Source: a bacterium (GTDB lineage Bacteria; Planctomycetota; Planctomycetia; Kolteriales; Kolteriaceae). From it: a DNA stretch of 64,000 bases. A program made the translations under genes and the position numbers. Every line of letters begins with the position of its first letter. Within the stretch, counting starts at the first letter, position 1. Of the stretch, positions 63,238 through 64,000 are shown one piece after another. The notes below the pieces were generated by a model. The model ran no database searches. It was not told where the DNA came from and saw only the letters and a program-made list of their open reading frames with translations. The stretch is from the NCBI GenBank assembly GCA_019748235.1, contig JAIEPU010000057.1:1-64000 (forward strand), given 5' to 3'.

Positions 63238-63807
63238 GTGACCGAGCCGGAAGAGTCAAAATCGATGAAAGCGCACTTGCTCATCGCTTCGCCGGAGCTG
63301 CTCGATCCCAATTTTGCGAAAACCGTCGTATTACTGATCGATCACAACGGCGATGGCTCGCTCGGCGTGGTCCTTAATAGGCCGACGAATCGATCGATTG
63401 CAGACATCTGGAAGCAAATCCACGAGGACGAGACGAGCTGCAAGGCTCCTGTTTTCTGGGGTGGACCTGTCGCTGGTCCGCTCATGGTCATTCACCGCAT
63501 CGAAGCGCTAGCGGATATCGAGATCATGCCAGGTGTGTACTTTTCCACAACGAAGAACAACATCGACTCGGTCATGGAAAGTGACTCGCCGGATATTCGG
63601 TTTTTTATCGGTTGTGCGGGTTGGTCGCCCGGACAACTGGAGTCGGAGATCGACGAAGGATCGTGGGGGATCCTGCCGGCGACGCATTCTCACGTCTTCG
63701 ACGGTCGCGCTGACTTTTGGAAAAGAATCGAGCAGGAACTTTCGCCGAAGGCGATTTTTCAGAACCTCGGCGTTCGAGGGCTCCCGCCTGATCCGTCGGT
63801 GAATTAA
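63238..63807 (+). CDS. YqgE/AlgH family protein (UPF0301)
   Basis: 189 residues matching the UPF0301 family: HLLIASPELLDPNFAKTVVLLIDHNGDGSLGVVLNRPT, then PVFWGGPV and FFIGCAGWSPGQLESEI. In Pseudomonas AlgH affects alginate regulation, but the biochemical function is unknown. GTG start with AAGGAG seven to eight bases upstream. Confidence 0.93.
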   Translation: MTEPEESKSMKAHLLIASPELLDPNFAKTVVLLIDHNGDGSLGVVLNRPTNRSIADIWKQIHEDETSCKAPVFWGGPVAGPLMVIHRIEALADIEIMPGVYFSTTKNNIDSVMESDSPDIRFFIGCAGWSPGQLESEIDEGSWGILPATHSHVFDGRADFWKRIEQELSPKAIFQNLGVRGLPPDPSVN

Positions 63808-63826
63808 CAAGGTGAAAAAGTAGAAA

Positions 63827-63855
63827 AGCCTCGGCCGCCATAAGTTGCCGAGGCT
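63827..63855. terminator. Hairpin after the YqgE/AlgH gene
   Basis: Perfect 9-bp stem AGCCTCGGC / GCCGAGGCT with an 11-base loop, 19 bases past the stop. No clear T run on either side; may act for both convergent genes. Confidence 0.5.
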
Positions 63856-63957
63856 GAGGATAATTTGATCGAAGGCGCGATGCTCGGTCGTCGGAAAGAC
63901 GTCGCCTCATTCGCGTCTTCGTTTCTCAATGGACGAACAGTCTAAGGACAGAGACTT

Positions 63958-64000
63958 TTACGCGGCTGCCGCATCTCCGTTGCCTATTTCATCGTCATCA
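63958..64000 (-). CDS. 3' end of a gene entering from the right edge
   Basis: On the minus strand a frame reads in from the window edge and ends DDDEIGNGDAAAA at a TAA (63958-63960). The acidic, Ala-rich end looks like a natural C-terminus. Too short to identify. Confidence 0.35.
   Translation of the reverse strand, partial: DDDEIGNGDAAAA

Overview
The window is bacterial chromosome and almost certainly comes from a member of the Planctomycetota. The strongest pointers are a 997-residue secreted protein with the PVC membrane-bound dehydrogenase, HEAT and CxxCH cytochrome layout (20463-23456), three transmembrane or cytosolic Ser/Thr kinases, a membrane-anchored PQQ-type propeller, a DUF1080 protein, a DUF6677-like membrane protein and several secreted proteins of unknown function. 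GC is moderate to high by eye. Genes are densely packed with short gaps. Many starts are GTG or TTG behind clear Shine-Dalgarno (SD) sequences, and I used these to correct several starts. No rRNA, tRNA, CRISPR array, insertion sequence or prophage was recognised.

Layout. 1-6.8 kb: smpB, a TPR-like single-pass membrane protein, a secreted caspase/C13-like protein with an EF-hand loop, a secreted glycosidase-like protein and a membrane-anchored dual-specificity phosphatase. 6.9-11.4 kb: a molybdenum hydroxylase operon (FAD, 2Fe-2S and Mo subunits) ending in a MoaD-like sulfur carrier. 11.7-17.7 kb: a sigma-54 activator, tilS, a Ser/Thr kinase and aroC. 17.7-24.7 kb: small membrane proteins, an acidic tail-anchored protein, the PVC cytochrome and a class V aminotransferase. 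24.8-27.8 kb: two tandem paralogous outer-membrane-type proteins. 28.6-34.3 kb: rpmF-plsX, a PLD-like lipoprotein, and ispA-dxs. 34.5-37.8 kb: a SNF2 helicase, larB and a rhodanese-like lipoprotein. 38.0-39.2 kb: an AT-richer island with an AlbA_2/Schlafen-like protein and a two-helix membrane protein. 39.3-42 kb: a variant kinase and trpE. 42-48.1 kb: a complete oligopeptide-type ABC importer operon. 48.6-57.1 kb: a six-TM kinase, an amber-interrupted saccharopine-dehydrogenase-like gene, a PQQ-propeller membrane protein, a lipase-like hydrolase, and a divergent Rieske oxygenase/acetoacetate-decarboxylase-family pair. 57.3-64 kb: a CocE-type hydrolase, a LOG-family protein, transaldolase, an alpha/beta hydrolase with a DUF1080 protein, and YqgE/AlgH.

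Most of the window is core metabolism (translation quality control, tRNA modification, shikimate/tryptophan, isoprenoid precursors, phospholipid initiation, pentose phosphate) mixed with lineage-specific surface and signalling proteins. The best leads for something undescribed are the AT-rich AlbA_2 island, the caspase-like EF-hand protein, the phosphatase with an Ig-like tail, the duplicated barrel proteins that share a downstream hairpin, and a group of apparent pseudo-enzymes (PLD without HKD, rhodanese without Cys, desulfurase-like without Cys, kinase with HRDISP). All functional assignments rest on motif reading alone; no database search was run.
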